From Streptomyces odontomachi (lineage in GTDB: Bacteria > Actinomycetota > Actinomycetes > Streptomycetales > Streptomycetaceae): DNA of 64,000 nucleotides. Location: positions 297,943-361,942 of the forward strand of contig NZ_JAMJWG010000007.1 of NCBI RefSeq assembly GCF_024435355.1, read 5' to 3'. The translations under genes and the position numbers were made by a program. Below, piece after piece: positions 8,533-17,789 of the stretch. Positions within the stretch are counted from its first letter, which is position 1. Each line of letters begins with the position of its first letter. The notes beneath the pieces were generated by a model. The model was not told the DNA's origin and did not search any database. It worked only from the letters and a program-made list of their open reading frames with translations.

Positions 8533-9342
8533 GTGAAAAAGCTCTCCGCACGACGACGCCATCCCCTGGCGGCAGTCGTCGTCCTACTCCTCGCGTTGGC
8601 GGCCACCGGGGGGCTGTACACCGCGTTCGCCCCTGCGGACCAGGCACAGGCCGACGAGACCGCCCAGTCCCTCGCCATCGACGAGGGCAAGCGGCTGTTC
8701 TCCGTGGGCTGCGCCAGCTGCCATGGGACCGGCGGACAGGGCAGCTCCGACGGCCCGTCCCTGGTGGGCGTCGGTGCCGCAGCCGTCGACTTCCAGGTCG
8801 GCACCGGCCGGATGCCGTTGCAGCAGCAGGGTGCCCAGGCGCCGAAGAAGAAGGTCATCTACTCGCAGGCAGAGATCGACCAGCTCGCGGCGTACGTCGC
8901 CTCCCTGGGTGCCGGACCGGCCAAGCCGACGAAGAACCAGACGGACCCGTCGGGCGCCGACATCGCCAAGGGCGGCGAACTGTTCAGGACCAACTGCGCG
9001 CAGTGCCACAACTTCACCGGTGAGGGCGGGGCGTTGACGCACGGCAAGTACGCGCCCAACCTGCGGGACACCAGCCCCAAGCACATCTACGAGGCCATGC
9101 TCACCGGCCCGCAGAACATGCCGTCCTTCCCCGACACCACCATGCCGGAGAAGAACAAGAAGGACATCATCGCGTACCTGCACGCGGTCAACAGCTCCGA
9201 GTCCACCACCCCCGGCGGCCTCAAGCTGGGCGGACTCGGCCCCGTTGCCGAGGGTCTGTTCGCCTGGATCTTCGGCCTCGGCGCGCTGATCGCCGTCGCA
9301 GCCTGGGTCGCCGCTCGGACCGCAAAGGCCAAGAGGTCATGA
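8533..9342 (+). CDS. qcrC: Diheme cytochrome c subunit of the bc1 complex
   Basis: This is the cytochrome cc subunit of the actinobacterial bc1 complex. It hands electrons from the Rieske protein to CuA of the oxidase and replaces a free cytochrome c. The 269-residue protein has an N-terminal signal-anchor helix (about 11-30) and two covalent heme sites, CASCH (about 58-62) and CAQCH (about 156-160). Axial Met candidates lie in GRMPLQ and QNMPSFPD, and a C-terminal membrane helix is at about 238-260. The stop overlaps the qcrA start by 4 bp (ATGA). Confidence 0.97.
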   Translation: MKKLSARRRHPLAAVVVLLLALAATGGLYTAFAPADQAQADETAQSLAIDEGKRLFSVGCASCHGTGGQGSSDGPSLVGVGAAAVDFQVGTGRMPLQQQGAQAPKKKVIYSQAEIDQLAAYVASLGAGPAKPTKNQTDPSGADIAKGGELFRTNCAQCHNFTGEGGALTHGKYAPNLRDTSPKHIYEAMLTGPQNMPSFPDTTMPEKNKKDIIAYLHAVNSSESTTPGGLKLGGLGPVAEGLFAWIFGLGALIAVAAWVAARTAKAKRS

Positions 9343-10394
9343 GTAGCCACGACGACATTCCAGAAGAGAACCTGCCCGAGAAGCGTGGGGAGCACGGCGA
9401 GGTAGAGCCCGCCGAGGAGAACCCGTTCGAGGACCCGGGACTGCCGCCCCACGAGCACCGGATCCAGGACATCGACGAACGTGCCGCCAAGCGCTCCGAG
9501 CGCAGCGTCGCCCTGATGTTCACGATCTCCATGCTGGCCACCGTGGGCTTCATCGCCTCGTACGTCACGATCAAGCCGGGCAAGTCGATCTACGTCTTCC
9601 CGCTCGGGCACATCAGCGCGCTCAACTTCGCCCTCGGCACCACGCTGGGCGTCGCCCTCTTCGCCATCGGCGCGGGCGCCGTGCACTGGGCGCGCACCCT
9701 GATGTCGGACGTGGAGATCGCCGACGAGCGGCACCCCATCGAGGCGTCGCCCGAGACCAAGGAGAAGGTCCTCAGCGACTTCCGGCAGGGCGCCAAGGAG
9801 TCCGCGATCGGCCGCCGAGGCCTGATCCGTACCACCATGTTCGGCGCGCTGGCGCTGGTGCCCCTCGCCGGCGTCGTGCTGCTGCGCGACCTCGGCACGC
9901 TGCCCGAGGACAAGCTGCGCCACACCCTGTGGGGCAAGGGCAAGCTCCTCGTCAACACCAACACCGACCTGCCGCTGCGTCCCGAGGACGTCCCCGTCGG
10001 ATCGCTGACCTTCGCCAAGCCGCAGGGCCTCAAGGAGGACGACGAGGACTTCCAGCAGCAGATCGCCAAGGCGGCGCTGATGATCGTCCGGCTCCAGCCG
10101 GAGAACATCAAGGACAAGCGCGAGCTCGACTGGTCCCACGACGGCATCGTGGCCTACTCGAAGATCTGCACCCACGTGGGTTGCCCGATCTCCCTGTACG
10201 AGCAGCAGACGCACCACGTGCTGTGCCCGTGCCACCAGTCCACCTTCGACCTCTCCGACGGCGGCCGAGTGCTGTTCGGCCCGGCGGGGCACGCCCTTCC
10301 GCAGCTGCGCATCGGCGTGAACAAGGACGGCTACCTCGAAGCGCTCGGCGACTTCGCGGAGCCCGTCGGTCCTGCTTTCTGGGAGCGTGGATGA
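9339..10394 (+). CDS. qcrA: Rieske iron-sulfur subunit of the bc1 complex
   Basis: This is the Rieske [2Fe-2S] protein that takes electrons from menaquinol at the Qo site. The 351-residue protein has an acidic N-terminal tail and three membrane helices (about 55-75, 90-110 and 165-185), as in actinobacterial QcrA. The cluster motifs CTHVGC and CPCHQS are present with the disulfide cysteines, and GPAGHALPQL forms the Pro loop. It overlaps both neighbours (qcrC and qcrB) by 4 bp. Confidence 0.97.
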   Translation: MSSHDDIPEENLPEKRGEHGEVEPAEENPFEDPGLPPHEHRIQDIDERAAKRSERSVALMFTISMLATVGFIASYVTIKPGKSIYVFPLGHISALNFALGTTLGVALFAIGAGAVHWARTLMSDVEIADERHPIEASPETKEKVLSDFRQGAKESAIGRRGLIRTTMFGALALVPLAGVVLLRDLGTLPEDKLRHTLWGKGKLLVNTNTDLPLRPEDVPVGSLTFAKPQGLKEDDEDFQQQIAKAALMIVRLQPENIKDKRELDWSHDGIVAYSKICTHVGCPISLYEQQTHHVLCPCHQSTFDLSDGGRVLFGPAGHALPQLRIGVNKDGYLEALGDFAEPVGPAFWERG

Positions 10395-12040
10395 CGATGA
10401 GCGGAACGTCGACCAACACAACCAACGCTTCGCGCCGCCAGGCGCCCGCCGGTGAGCGGGTCGCCGACTGGGCGGACGGCCGGCTCGGGATCTACTCCCT
10501 GGCCAAGTCCAACATGCGCAAGATCTTCCCGGACCACTGGTCCTTCATGTTGGGCGAGGTCTGCCTCTACAGCTTCATCATCATCATCCTCACGGGTGTG
10601 TATCTGACGTTGTTCTTCCACCCGTCGATGAACGAGGTGGCGTACCACGGCTCTTACGTCCCGTTGCAGGGCCAGATGATGTCCGAGGCCTTCAACTCGA
10701 CGATGCACATCAGCTTCGACGTGCGCGGCGGCCTGCTGATCCGGCAGATCCACCACTGGGCGGCGCTGGTCTTCCTCGCCGGCATGTTCGCGCACATGAT
10801 GCGGGTCTTCTTCACCGGCGCGTTCCGCAAGCCGCGTGAGATCAACTGGGTCTTCGGCTTCCTGCTGTTCGTGCTCGGCATGTTCACCGGCTTCACCGGC
10901 TACTCGTTGCCGGACGACCTGCTCTCCGGCACCGGTGTCCGCTTCATGGAAGGCGCGATCCTCGGTACGCCGATCGTCGGTACCTACATGTCGTTCTTCC
11001 TGTTCGGCGGGGAGTTCCCGGGCGGCGACTTCGTGGCCCGCTTCTACGCGGTGCACATCCTGCTGCTGCCGGGCATCATGCTCGGCCTGCTGGTGGGCCA
11101 CCTGATCCTGGTCTTCTACCACAAGCACACCCAGTTCGCCGGCCCCGGACGGACCGAGAAGAACGTGGTCGGCATGCCGCTGCTGCCGGTCTACATGGCC
11201 AAGGCGGGAGGCTTCTTCTTCCTGGTCTTCGGCGTCATCGCGATCATCGCCGCATGCTTCTCGATCAACCCGATCTGGGCCATCGGACCGTACCGGCCCG
11301 ACATGGTCTCCACCGGTGCGCAACCCGACTGGTACATGGGCTTCTCCGAGGGCCTGATCCGTGTGATGCCTGGCTGGGAGATCAACTTCCTGGGCCATAC
11401 GCTCGTCCTGGGCGTGGCCATCCCGCTGGTCGTGGTCTTCCCGCTGGTGCTCGTCGTCCTCGCGGTGTACCCGTTCATCGAGGCCTGGGTCACCGGCGAC
11501 AAGCGCGAGCACCACATCCTGGACCGGCCGCGCAACGCCCCCACGCGTACCGCCATCGGTGTCGGCTGGGTCACCTGGTACGTGGTGATGCTGATCGGCG
11601 GTGGCAACGACCTGATCGCCACGCACTACCACCTGTCGATCAACTCGATCACCTGGTTCGTGCGGATCGCGTTCTTCGTGGCACCGGTGCTGGCGTTCCT
11701 CATCACCAAGCGGATCTGCCTCGGCCTCCAGCGCCGTGACCGTGACAAGGTGCTGCACGGCCGCGAGTCCGGCATCATCAAGCGGCTGCCGCACGGTGAG
11801 TTCATCGAGGTCCACGAGCCGCTCAACGCGGAGCAGCTGCACACGCTCACCGCGCACGAGCAGTACAAGCCAGCGGAGCTCGGCCCGGCCGTCGACGAGA
11901 ACGGTGTGCCGCGGCGGGTCTCGCCCGGCCAGCGGCTCCGGGCGAAGCTCTCCCGCGGCTACTACGGCGAGGGGAACCAGATCCCGAAGCCGACCGCGGA
12001 GGAGTACAAGGAGCTCACCAGCGGTCACGGTCACCACTGA
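10391..12040 (+). CDS. qcrB: Cytochrome b subunit of the bc1 complex
   Basis: This is the diheme cytochrome b subunit carrying the Qo and Qi menaquinone sites. The protein has 549 residues, longer than mitochondrial cytochrome b because of the actinobacterial C-terminal extension (about 430-549). Visible are the paired heme-binding histidines in helices near RQIHHWAALVF and YAVHILLLPG, GYSLPDDLLSGTG near the Qo site, and the PEWY-equivalent QPDWYMGF. Start ATG 10391 overlaps the qcrA stop (ATGA); ATG 10397 is a second possibility. A strong terminator follows. Confidence 0.97.
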   Translation: MTMSGTSTNTTNASRRQAPAGERVADWADGRLGIYSLAKSNMRKIFPDHWSFMLGEVCLYSFIIIILTGVYLTLFFHPSMNEVAYHGSYVPLQGQMMSEAFNSTMHISFDVRGGLLIRQIHHWAALVFLAGMFAHMMRVFFTGAFRKPREINWVFGFLLFVLGMFTGFTGYSLPDDLLSGTGVRFMEGAILGTPIVGTYMSFFLFGGEFPGGDFVARFYAVHILLLPGIMLGLLVGHLILVFYHKHTQFAGPGRTEKNVVGMPLLPVYMAKAGGFFFLVFGVIAIIAACFSINPIWAIGPYRPDMVSTGAQPDWYMGFSEGLIRVMPGWEINFLGHTLVLGVAIPLVVVFPLVLVVLAVYPFIEAWVTGDKREHHILDRPRNAPTRTAIGVGWVTWYVVMLIGGGNDLIATHYHLSINSITWFVRIAFFVAPVLAFLITKRICLGLQRRDRDKVLHGRESGIIKRLPHGEFIEVHEPLNAEQLHTLTAHEQYKPAELGPAVDENGVPRRVSPGQRLRAKLSRGYYGEGNQIPKPTAEEYKELTSGHGHH

Positions 12041-12082
12041 GGTACCGCTGACCAGCACTGAAGCACCACCGCCGGCCCCGCC

Positions 12083-12133
12083 GGCACGGCACAGGGCCCC
12101 GTCCACTGCTCGGACGGGGCCCTGAGCCGTGCC
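12083..12133 (+). terminator. Strong hairpin terminator after qcrB
   Basis: Arms GGCACGGCACAGGGCCCCGT (from 12083) and ACGGGGCCCTGAGCCGTGCC (to 12133) pair over about 22 bp with one interruption and a 7-nt loop. It ends the ctaE-qcrCAB transcript before trpD. Confidence 0.8.
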
Positions 12134-12189
12134 CGGACCTGGATAGGCTGGGCGGCGACCGAAGCATGCGACGACCACAGGAGCGGCTG

Positions 12190-13254
12190 ATGAACGCTGT
12201 GCACCCCGCTGGAGGCCACACCGCGGCGGGCCGTTCCTGGCCCCAGGCACTGAACGCCCTGCTCGCCGGCGAGAACCTGGACGCGGACGCCACCGCCTGG
12301 GCGATGGACCGCATCATGACGGGCGAGGCCACCGATGCGCAGATCGCCGGTTTCGTGGTGGCCCTCAGAGCCAAGGGCGAGACCGTCGAGGAGATCAACG
12401 GGCTCGTCCGGACGATGTACGAGCACGCCAAGGTGATCGAGGTGCCCGGGAAGACGGTGGACATCGTCGGCACCGGTGGCGACGGTGCCAAGACCGTCAA
12501 CATCTCCACCATGTCGGCGATCGTCGTCGCCGGCACGGGAGCCACGGTCGTCAAGCACGGCAACCGTGCCGCGTCCTCCGCGTCCGGTGCCTCGGACGTC
12601 CTGGAGAAGCTCGGGGTCAACCTGGAGCTGACCCCGCAGCGGGTGGCCGAGGTGGCGCAGGAGGCCGGGATCACCTTCTGCTTCGCGATCAAGTTCCACC
12701 CGGCGCTGCGTCATGTCGGCGCCGCACGCGCCCAGTTGAGCATCCGCACGGTGTTCAACATCCTGGGTCCGCTCACCAACCCCGCCCGGGTACGCGCCCA
12801 GGCGGTCGGCGTCGCCGATCCGCGCATGGCGCCGGTCGTCGCGGGCGTCTTCGCCGAACGCGGCAACTCCTCCCTGGTCTTCCGGGGGGACGACGGCCTC
12901 GACGAGCTGACCACCACGGCCACCTCCCGCGTGTGGTCCGTCCGCGACGGCAAGGTCACCGAGGAGAGCTTCGACCCCCGCGACGTCGGCATCGAGCTGG
13001 TCCCGGTCGAGGCCCTGCGCGGCGGTGACCCGTCGTACAACGCGGAGGTCGCCCGCAGGCTCCTCGACGGCGAGACGGGCCCCGTACGGGACGCCGTGCT
13101 CCTGAACGCGGCGGCCGCACTCGTCGCCCTCGACCCGGGCCCCGGGACGCTGGCCGAGCAGATCCACGCCGCCATGGCCAAGACGGCGGAGTCGATCGAC
13201 TCCGGCGCCGCCAAGCGCACCCTGGACCGCTGGGTGGCCGCCAGCAACGCCTAG
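12190..13254 (+). CDS. trpD: Anthranilate phosphoribosyltransferase
   Basis: This enzyme transfers the phosphoribosyl group of PRPP to anthranilate in tryptophan synthesis. The 354-residue protein shows the PRPP-binding GTGGDGAKTVNISTM motif, the KHGNRAASSASGASDVLEKLG signature, FHPALRHVGAAR, and FNILGPLTNPA. GGAG upstream of ATG 12190 supports this start over ATG 12166. It stands alone directly after the qcr terminator, an arrangement I remember from other Streptomyces. The anthranilate synthase gene is 31 kb away at 43678. Confidence 0.96.
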   Translation: MNAVHPAGGHTAAGRSWPQALNALLAGENLDADATAWAMDRIMTGEATDAQIAGFVVALRAKGETVEEINGLVRTMYEHAKVIEVPGKTVDIVGTGGDGAKTVNISTMSAIVVAGTGATVVKHGNRAASSASGASDVLEKLGVNLELTPQRVAEVAQEAGITFCFAIKFHPALRHVGAARAQLSIRTVFNILGPLTNPARVRAQAVGVADPRMAPVVAGVFAERGNSSLVFRGDDGLDELTTTATSRVWSVRDGKVTEESFDPRDVGIELVPVEALRGGDPSYNAEVARRLLDGETGPVRDAVLLNAAAALVALDPGPGTLAEQIHAAMAKTAESIDSGAAKRTLDRWVAASNA

Positions 13255-13270
13255 GCGTGTCGACCGGAAG

Positions 13271-13304
13271 CGGTCCCGCAATCCGGACAGGAGTTGCGGG
13301 ACCG
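13271..13304 (+). terminator. Hairpin terminator after trpD
   Basis: Perfect 11-bp arms CGGTCCCGCAA (13271-13281) and TTGCGGGACCG (13294-13304) with a 12-nt loop begin 16 bp after the trpD stop. Confidence 0.75.
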
Positions 13305-13330
13305 CGAGCGCTTCACTTAGGTTCCTGACC

Positions 13331-13450
13331 AGGTCAAGAGCGACAGTCATACGGCCCCGGCCGGCTGTCCGGCAACCCTCCGTCCGTGGCGGGGTGCCCC
13401 GGGTGAAGACCAGGCCGTGGACAGCAGGGTCCACGGCAAGCGCGGACCCC
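13331..13450 (+). promoter_or_regulatory. SAM-IV riboswitch
   Basis: The segment matches the actinobacterial SAM-IV aptamer as I remember it. GGTCAAGAG opens it, GCCCCGG and CCGGCAACCCTCC form the SAM core, then GGCGGGGTGCCCCGGGTGAA and the P1-closing AGACC follow. The 3' part GGCAAGCGCGGACCCC is also characteristic. GGTC (13332) pairs with GACC (13408). It lies about 330 bp before the class V aminotransferase at 13776, implying control by S-adenosylmethionine. The long spacer contains a dispersed repeat and no clear terminator. Confidence 0.85.
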
Positions 13451-13571
13451 TCGCACGCTTCTCATCGAGTGTGGGGCCAGGGGTCCTGGTCGTACGAGGG
13501 AGCCTCCCGTGAGCAAGCGAATGCGCTAGGGGGTCTCTGACGGCTCTCCGCGGCGTCGCGACGCCTGGCAC

Positions 13572-13612
13572 ACTCCCCCACTGCCTCAAGGGCGTGGGAG
13601 GTACCCCCACGC
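13572..13612. repeat. Dispersed palindromic repeat in the riboswitch leader
   Basis: The strand reads CTCCCCCACTGCCTCAAGG then GCGTGGGAGGTACCCCCAC, the same element as at 2321 and 7620. It lies inside the untranslated leader between the SAM-IV aptamer and the aminotransferase. Confidence 0.75.
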
Positions 13613-13775
13613 GCCGCGCCGAACGCCGCTCCTCCTTCCACGGAGATCCATCAGAAACCCCCTGAGGCCGCAGAGCCCCGCCTCCGCACCCCCTCCACCC
13701 TTTCCATCGCGCCGTCGACGCCCCCGCGCGGGCCTGTCCGGCGTGGTGATCCGCTGCCGCCACGGGAGTACCCCC

Positions 13776-15161
13776 ATGCCTGTCTCCACCTCCGCCTTCG
13801 CCTCCACCTCCGCCCCGGCCGCCGGACCGTCCGTGGGCGTCCCGCTGCCCGTGCTGGGACGGGACGTCACCGTCCCGCTCGTCACCGGCGGCGAGGTCGG
13901 ATACGCCGCCCTCGACCACGCGGCCAGCGCTCCCGCGCTGCAACGCGTCTGGGACGACATCGCGGCGTACGCGCCCTACTACGGCTCCGTGCACCGTGGC
14001 GCCGGCTATCTGTCGCAGTTGTCCACCGACCTCTTCGAGAACGCACGCGGGACGGTGGCCGCCTTCCTGGACTGCCGGGACGACGACCAGGTGGTCTTCA
14101 CCCGGTCCACCACCGACTCGCTCAACCTGCTCGCCGCCGCCCTGCCGGCCGACTGCCGCGTCCTCGTCTTCGAGACCGAGCATCACGCCGCCCTGCTGCC
14201 CTGGCCCGCGGACCGGGTGACCCACCTGGCGGCGCCGCGCAGCCCCGAGCAGGCGGTGCTGGCCGTGAGCCGTGCGCTCGCCGCGCACCCGGCGGGCACG
14301 CCCGCCCTGGTCTGCGTGACCGGCGCGTCCAACGTCACCGGTGAGCTCTGGCCGGTGCGCGAGATCGCGGCGGTCGCGCACGCACACGGCGCACGTGTCG
14401 TGCTGGACGCCGCCCAGCTCGTGCCGCACCACCCGGTGTCGGTCCGCGAACTCGACGTCGACTGGGTCGCCTTCTCCGGCCACAAGCTGTACGCGCCGTT
14501 CGGCGCCGGGGTGCTGGCCGGCCGTGCCGACTGGCTGCGGGCGGCCGACCCGTACCTCGCCGGCGGCGGAGCCAGCCGCAGGGTCAGCCGGCGCACCGAC
14601 GGCGGCGTGCACGTCGAGTGGCACGAGGGCGCCGCACGGCACGAGGCGGGCTCGCCCAACGTCATCGGCGCCTACGCCATCGCCTCCGCCTGCCGGGCCC
14701 TCACCGACGCCGGCTTCGACACGCTCGTCCCCCGTGAGCGGTACCTGCTGCGCACGCTGCGCGAGGGGCTCGCCGAGGTGCCCCAGGTGCGGGTGCTCTC
14801 GCTGTTCGGCGACGACGCCGCGCGGGTCGGCGTGGTCTCCTTCGTCGTCGCCGGCTGGAACAGCTCCCACTTCGCCGCCGCGCTCTCCGCCGAGTACGGC
14901 ATCGGCGTACGCGACGGCCTGTTCTGCGCCCATCCGCTGGTGCACACCCTGCTGGGCGGCGATCCGCAGACCCAGGGCGAGTGCGGCGCCCCGGACGCGG
15001 CGCCCGGCGAGCCGTCCCTGAACGCGGTCCGCGTCAGCTTCGGCGTGGGCACCCCCGACGAGCACGTCGAGCGCTTCGTCCGCGCGGTGGGGGAACTGGT
15101 GCGCGACGGAGCCCGGTGGACGTACCGCACCCAGGACGGCCGGTGCGTCCCGGCGGTCTGA
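13776..15161 (+). CDS. Class V aminotransferase under SAM-IV control
   Basis: This is a PLP-dependent class V aminotransferase, cysteine desulfurase/selenocysteine lyase-like, of 461 residues. Visible are ALDHAASAP near the N-terminus, TRSTTDSLNLLAAAL (PLP phosphate contact), TEHHAALLPW, VTGASNVTGELWPV, DAAQLVPHHPV and the PLP lysine in FSGHKLYAPFGAGVL. The last 50 residues contain RVSFGVGTPDEHVERF. ATG 13776 is chosen for the GGGAG 8 nt upstream and because the preceding 11 in-frame codons lack a ribosome site. The SAM-IV riboswitch upstream puts it in sulfur amino-acid metabolism, with repression expected when SAM is abundant. The substrate (cysteine or another sulfur compound) is not decided by sequence alone. 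Confidence 0.9.
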   Translation: MPVSTSAFASTSAPAAGPSVGVPLPVLGRDVTVPLVTGGEVGYAALDHAASAPALQRVWDDIAAYAPYYGSVHRGAGYLSQLSTDLFENARGTVAAFLDCRDDDQVVFTRSTTDSLNLLAAALPADCRVLVFETEHHAALLPWPADRVTHLAAPRSPEQAVLAVSRALAAHPAGTPALVCVTGASNVTGELWPVREIAAVAHAHGARVVLDAAQLVPHHPVSVRELDVDWVAFSGHKLYAPFGAGVLAGRADWLRAADPYLAGGGASRRVSRRTDGGVHVEWHEGAARHEAGSPNVIGAYAIASACRALTDAGFDTLVPRERYLLRTLREGLAEVPQVRVLSLFGDDAARVGVVSFVVAGWNSSHFAAALSAEYGIGVRDGLFCAHPLVHTLLGGDPQTQGECGAPDAAPGEPSLNAVRVSFGVGTPDEHVERFVRAVGELVRDGARWTYRTQDGRCVPAV

Positions 15162-15229
15162 CTCCCTGACGGGTACGCGACGTATACGCTCCCTCTGACG
15201 TGGCTCGTGGACACGGGGGGAGCGGAAAG

Positions 15230-17440
15230 GTGCAGGCGCTGCGCGAGGCGGATCCGCGGCGGATCGGCCCGTACGAGGTCCTGGGCAGGTTGGGCGCGGG
15301 CGGCATGGGCGAGGTGTACCTCGCCGAGGCCCGTACCGGGCCCAGGCTGGCCGTCAAGGTGGTCAGGGCCGAGCACGCCGAGGACCGCACCTTCCGGGCC
15401 CGGTTCCGCCAGGAGGTGCGCGCCGCGCAGACCGTCGGCGGCGCCGGAACGTACACCGCGCGGGTCGTCGACGCGGACACCGAAGCCGAACGCCCGTGGA
15501 TGGCCACCGAGTTCGTCGACGGTCCGAACCTGCGGGACGCCGTCCTCGACCAGGGGGCGCTGCCCGAGCAGGCGGTGCGCACCCTGGCCGGCGCGCTCGG
15601 CGAGGCGCTGGCCGCGATCCACGCCAAGGGCATGGTGCACCGCGACCTGAAGCCGTCCAACATCCTGCTGGCCGCCGACGGCCCGAGGGTCATCGACTTC
15701 GGGATCGTCCGGGCCCTGGAGGCGACCGTACTGACCCGCACCGGGACGGTCGTCGGCTCGGTCGGCTTCGTCTCGCCCGAGCAGATCCGCAACGGCGCGA
15801 CCGTGGGGCCGCCGAGCGACGTCTTCTCGCTCGGCACGGTCCTCGCCTACGCGGCGGCCGGCCGCGGGCCGTTCGGCGAGGGGCAGGACTCGGTGGTCCT
15901 GCTGCGCATCCTGACCAGGGACTTCGATCTGTCCGGGGTGCCTGCGGACCTCCGGCCGCTGGTGGAGTCATGCCTGCGCGAGGACACCGAGCAGCGGCCC
16001 ACCCCGCACGAGGTGGTCAAGGCTGCCGGGCACACGGCGCGCACCCTGCGGGAAAGCATGCGGCCCGGCTGGTACTCGCCGCCGGCCGGATCCACCGGCG
16101 GCGGGGCCGACGAAGCCGCCCGGGCCGGCGGCGAGGAGCGCTGGCTCCCGCAGCACGGGTCGGTGGAGGGCGAGAGCCGGGTCGAGTACATGGCCCCGGT
16201 GACGGTGACGGACGTCCCGGCACCGAAGCCGACGCCCGGGACTTCCCGACGTCGCCTGCTGACCGCCCTGACCGGCGGTGCTGCGGTCGCGGCGGTGGGC
16301 GGTCTCGGCGGCTGGCTCTGGCTGCGGGACCCGGGGGACAAGGACGGCGGATCCGGCGGGGCGTCCTCCCCGCCCTCCGGGGCCGCGCACCCGCACAAGC
16401 CTGCGACGGCCACGGTCGGCTGGCAGTACGCGCTCGGCAAGGACCGCGACCTGTCCGAAGGCTGGGGTGCCTGCGGGGCGCTCTCCCCGGACGGCTCCGT
16501 GCTCTATCTCGCGGTGGACGACGGCACCCTGCGGGCCGTCGGCACCGCCGACGGCAAGGAGCGCTGGCAGGTGCGCTACACGAGCAAGTTCGACGAGTAC
16601 GCGGTCGTCACCACCCCCGCGGTCGGGCGGGACGGGACCGTCTACGTGGGCGTGCGGGCGAACAGCGGAGGGGAGCCCGCACAGCTGCGGGCGGTGACCC
16701 CGAAAGGCAAGGCCGCCTGGTCGCGAGCGCTGCCCGGCGACATCACCGACACGGTCCAGGTGGCCGGCTCCCGGGTGCTCGTCGGCTACGCCAGCAGCCC
16801 GCCGGACGGGCCCGGCGGCGTCTGCGCGTTCAGCCTGAGCGGCCATCCGGCCTGGGACACCGGGATGCCGGGAGCGCCGGACGTCGCGCCGACGGTCGCC
16901 GGCGGCGTGGTGTACGTGGGGAACTACGACAACCACCTGCATGCCCTGCGAGCGTCGGACGGCAGTGAGCTGTGGAAGCTCCAGCTGGAGAGCGACGTCT
17001 ACCGGCCCGCCGTCTCGGGAGACACCATCGCCGTGGGCGTCAACGGCGGCTCGGCCGCCCTGTACGGCATCAGCACGGCAGGCAGGCAACGGTGGAGGAA
17101 GCCGGGCCGCGGTACCGGAATCCCCTTCGCCCCGCTCACCCTGGGATCCGTCTTCATCGTCTCGACCGGGCGGGAACTGATCGCGACGGGCACCGACGGT
17201 TCCGCGCTCTGGAAGCACCCGATCGGTGACGACGGCGGCCAGCCGGCGGTGGTCGGTGACCTGTGCTGCGTGCGTTCGGGCAGTGAGATCCACGCCCTCG
17301 ACGTGAAGGGCCGCGTGCGGTGGAAGGTGGAGGTCGGTGGCATGGCCCTCGATCTGCTCGCCCCGGTGGTCGCCGGCGACGGCAAGCGGTTCTACACCGC
17401 GTCGGGGGAGGGCGTTGCGGCCGTCGACATCAAGGGGTGA
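15230..17440 (+). CDS. Membrane Ser/Thr protein kinase with C-terminal PQQ beta-propeller
   Basis: This is a Hanks-type kinase with an extracellular sensor of about 736 residues. The kinase domain (about 5-275) has the Gly loop LGAGGMGEVY, Lys in LAVKVV, the catalytic loop HRDLKPSN, DFG and the activation-loop end SPEQI. A basic linker, then RRRLLTALTGGAAVAAVGGL as the single membrane helix (about 345-365), precedes PQQ-like repeats to the end. The repeats include GTLRAVGTADGKERW, NYDNHLHALRASDGSELW and GKRFYTASGEGVAAV. GTG 15230 has GGGGGAG upstream. GTG 15200 lies close behind a TATACG box at 15182-15187 and would be nearly leaderless, so the start is open by ten codons. Its phosphorylation targets are unknown. 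Confidence 0.9.
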   Translation: MQALREADPRRIGPYEVLGRLGAGGMGEVYLAEARTGPRLAVKVVRAEHAEDRTFRARFRQEVRAAQTVGGAGTYTARVVDADTEAERPWMATEFVDGPNLRDAVLDQGALPEQAVRTLAGALGEALAAIHAKGMVHRDLKPSNILLAADGPRVIDFGIVRALEATVLTRTGTVVGSVGFVSPEQIRNGATVGPPSDVFSLGTVLAYAAAGRGPFGEGQDSVVLLRILTRDFDLSGVPADLRPLVESCLREDTEQRPTPHEVVKAAGHTARTLRESMRPGWYSPPAGSTGGGADEAARAGGEERWLPQHGSVEGESRVEYMAPVTVTDVPAPKPTPGTSRRRLLTALTGGAAVAAVGGLGGWLWLRDPGDKDGGSGGASSPPSGAAHPHKPATATVGWQYALGKDRDLSEGWGACGALSPDGSVLYLAVDDGTLRAVGTADGKERWQVRYTSKFDEYAVVTTPAVGRDGTVYVGVRANSGGEPAQLRAVTPKGKAAWSRALPGDITDTVQVAGSRVLVGYASSPPDGPGGVCAFSLSGHPAWDTGMPGAPDVAPTVAGGVVYVGNYDNHLHALRASDGSELWKLQLESDVYRPAVSGDTIAVGVNGGSAALYGISTAGRQRWRKPGRGTGIPFAPLTLGSVFIVSTGRELIATGTDGSALWKHPIGDDGGQPAVVGDLCCVRSGSEIHALDVKGRVRWKVEVGGMALDLLAPVVAGDGKRFYTASGEGVAAVDIKG

Positions 17441-17507
17441 TCGAGGTGCTCCCGTGACCCGGGAACCATCCGGCCCGGGGAGGCGCCGCCGAAGTGCGGG
17501 GCACGGG

Positions 17508-17789
17508 TCAGCTGTCCAGCCCGATCGCGAACGCGGCCTCCAGGTCGTGCTGCGAGTAGGTACGGAACGCGACATGCGTGTCCGTGGCCTGGACGCCCGG
17601 GATCCTGCTGATCCGGCCGGGAATGATGTCCGCGAGGTCGTCGTGCGAGGCGACCCGGACCATGGCGATCAGGTCGTAGGTGCCCGTCACGGAGAACACC
17701 TCGCTGACGCTGTCCAGCGCGGCGATCGACTCGGCGATCTCCGGGATCCGGTCCACGCTGGTCTTGATGAGCACGATCGCGGTGATCAC
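17508..17789 (-). CDS. Lrp/AsnC-type ligand-binding domain protein
   Basis: This 93-residue protein is a stand-alone RAM (Lrp/AsnC ligand-binding) domain with no DNA-binding part. MITAIVLIKTSVDRIPEIAE opens it, followed by VSEVFSVTGTYDLIAMVRV and IPGVQATDTHVAFRTYSQ, the classical alpha-beta sandwich order. Such proteins form octamers that bind amino acids or modulate full-length Lrp partners. GTG 17789 has GGGAG 7 nt upstream. It is convergent with the preceding kinase gene (67-bp gap). Confidence 0.9.
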   Translation of the reverse strand: MITAIVLIKTSVDRIPEIAESIAALDSVSEVFSVTGTYDLIAMVRVASHDDLADIIPGRISRIPGVQATDTHVAFRTYSQHDLEAAFAIGLDS

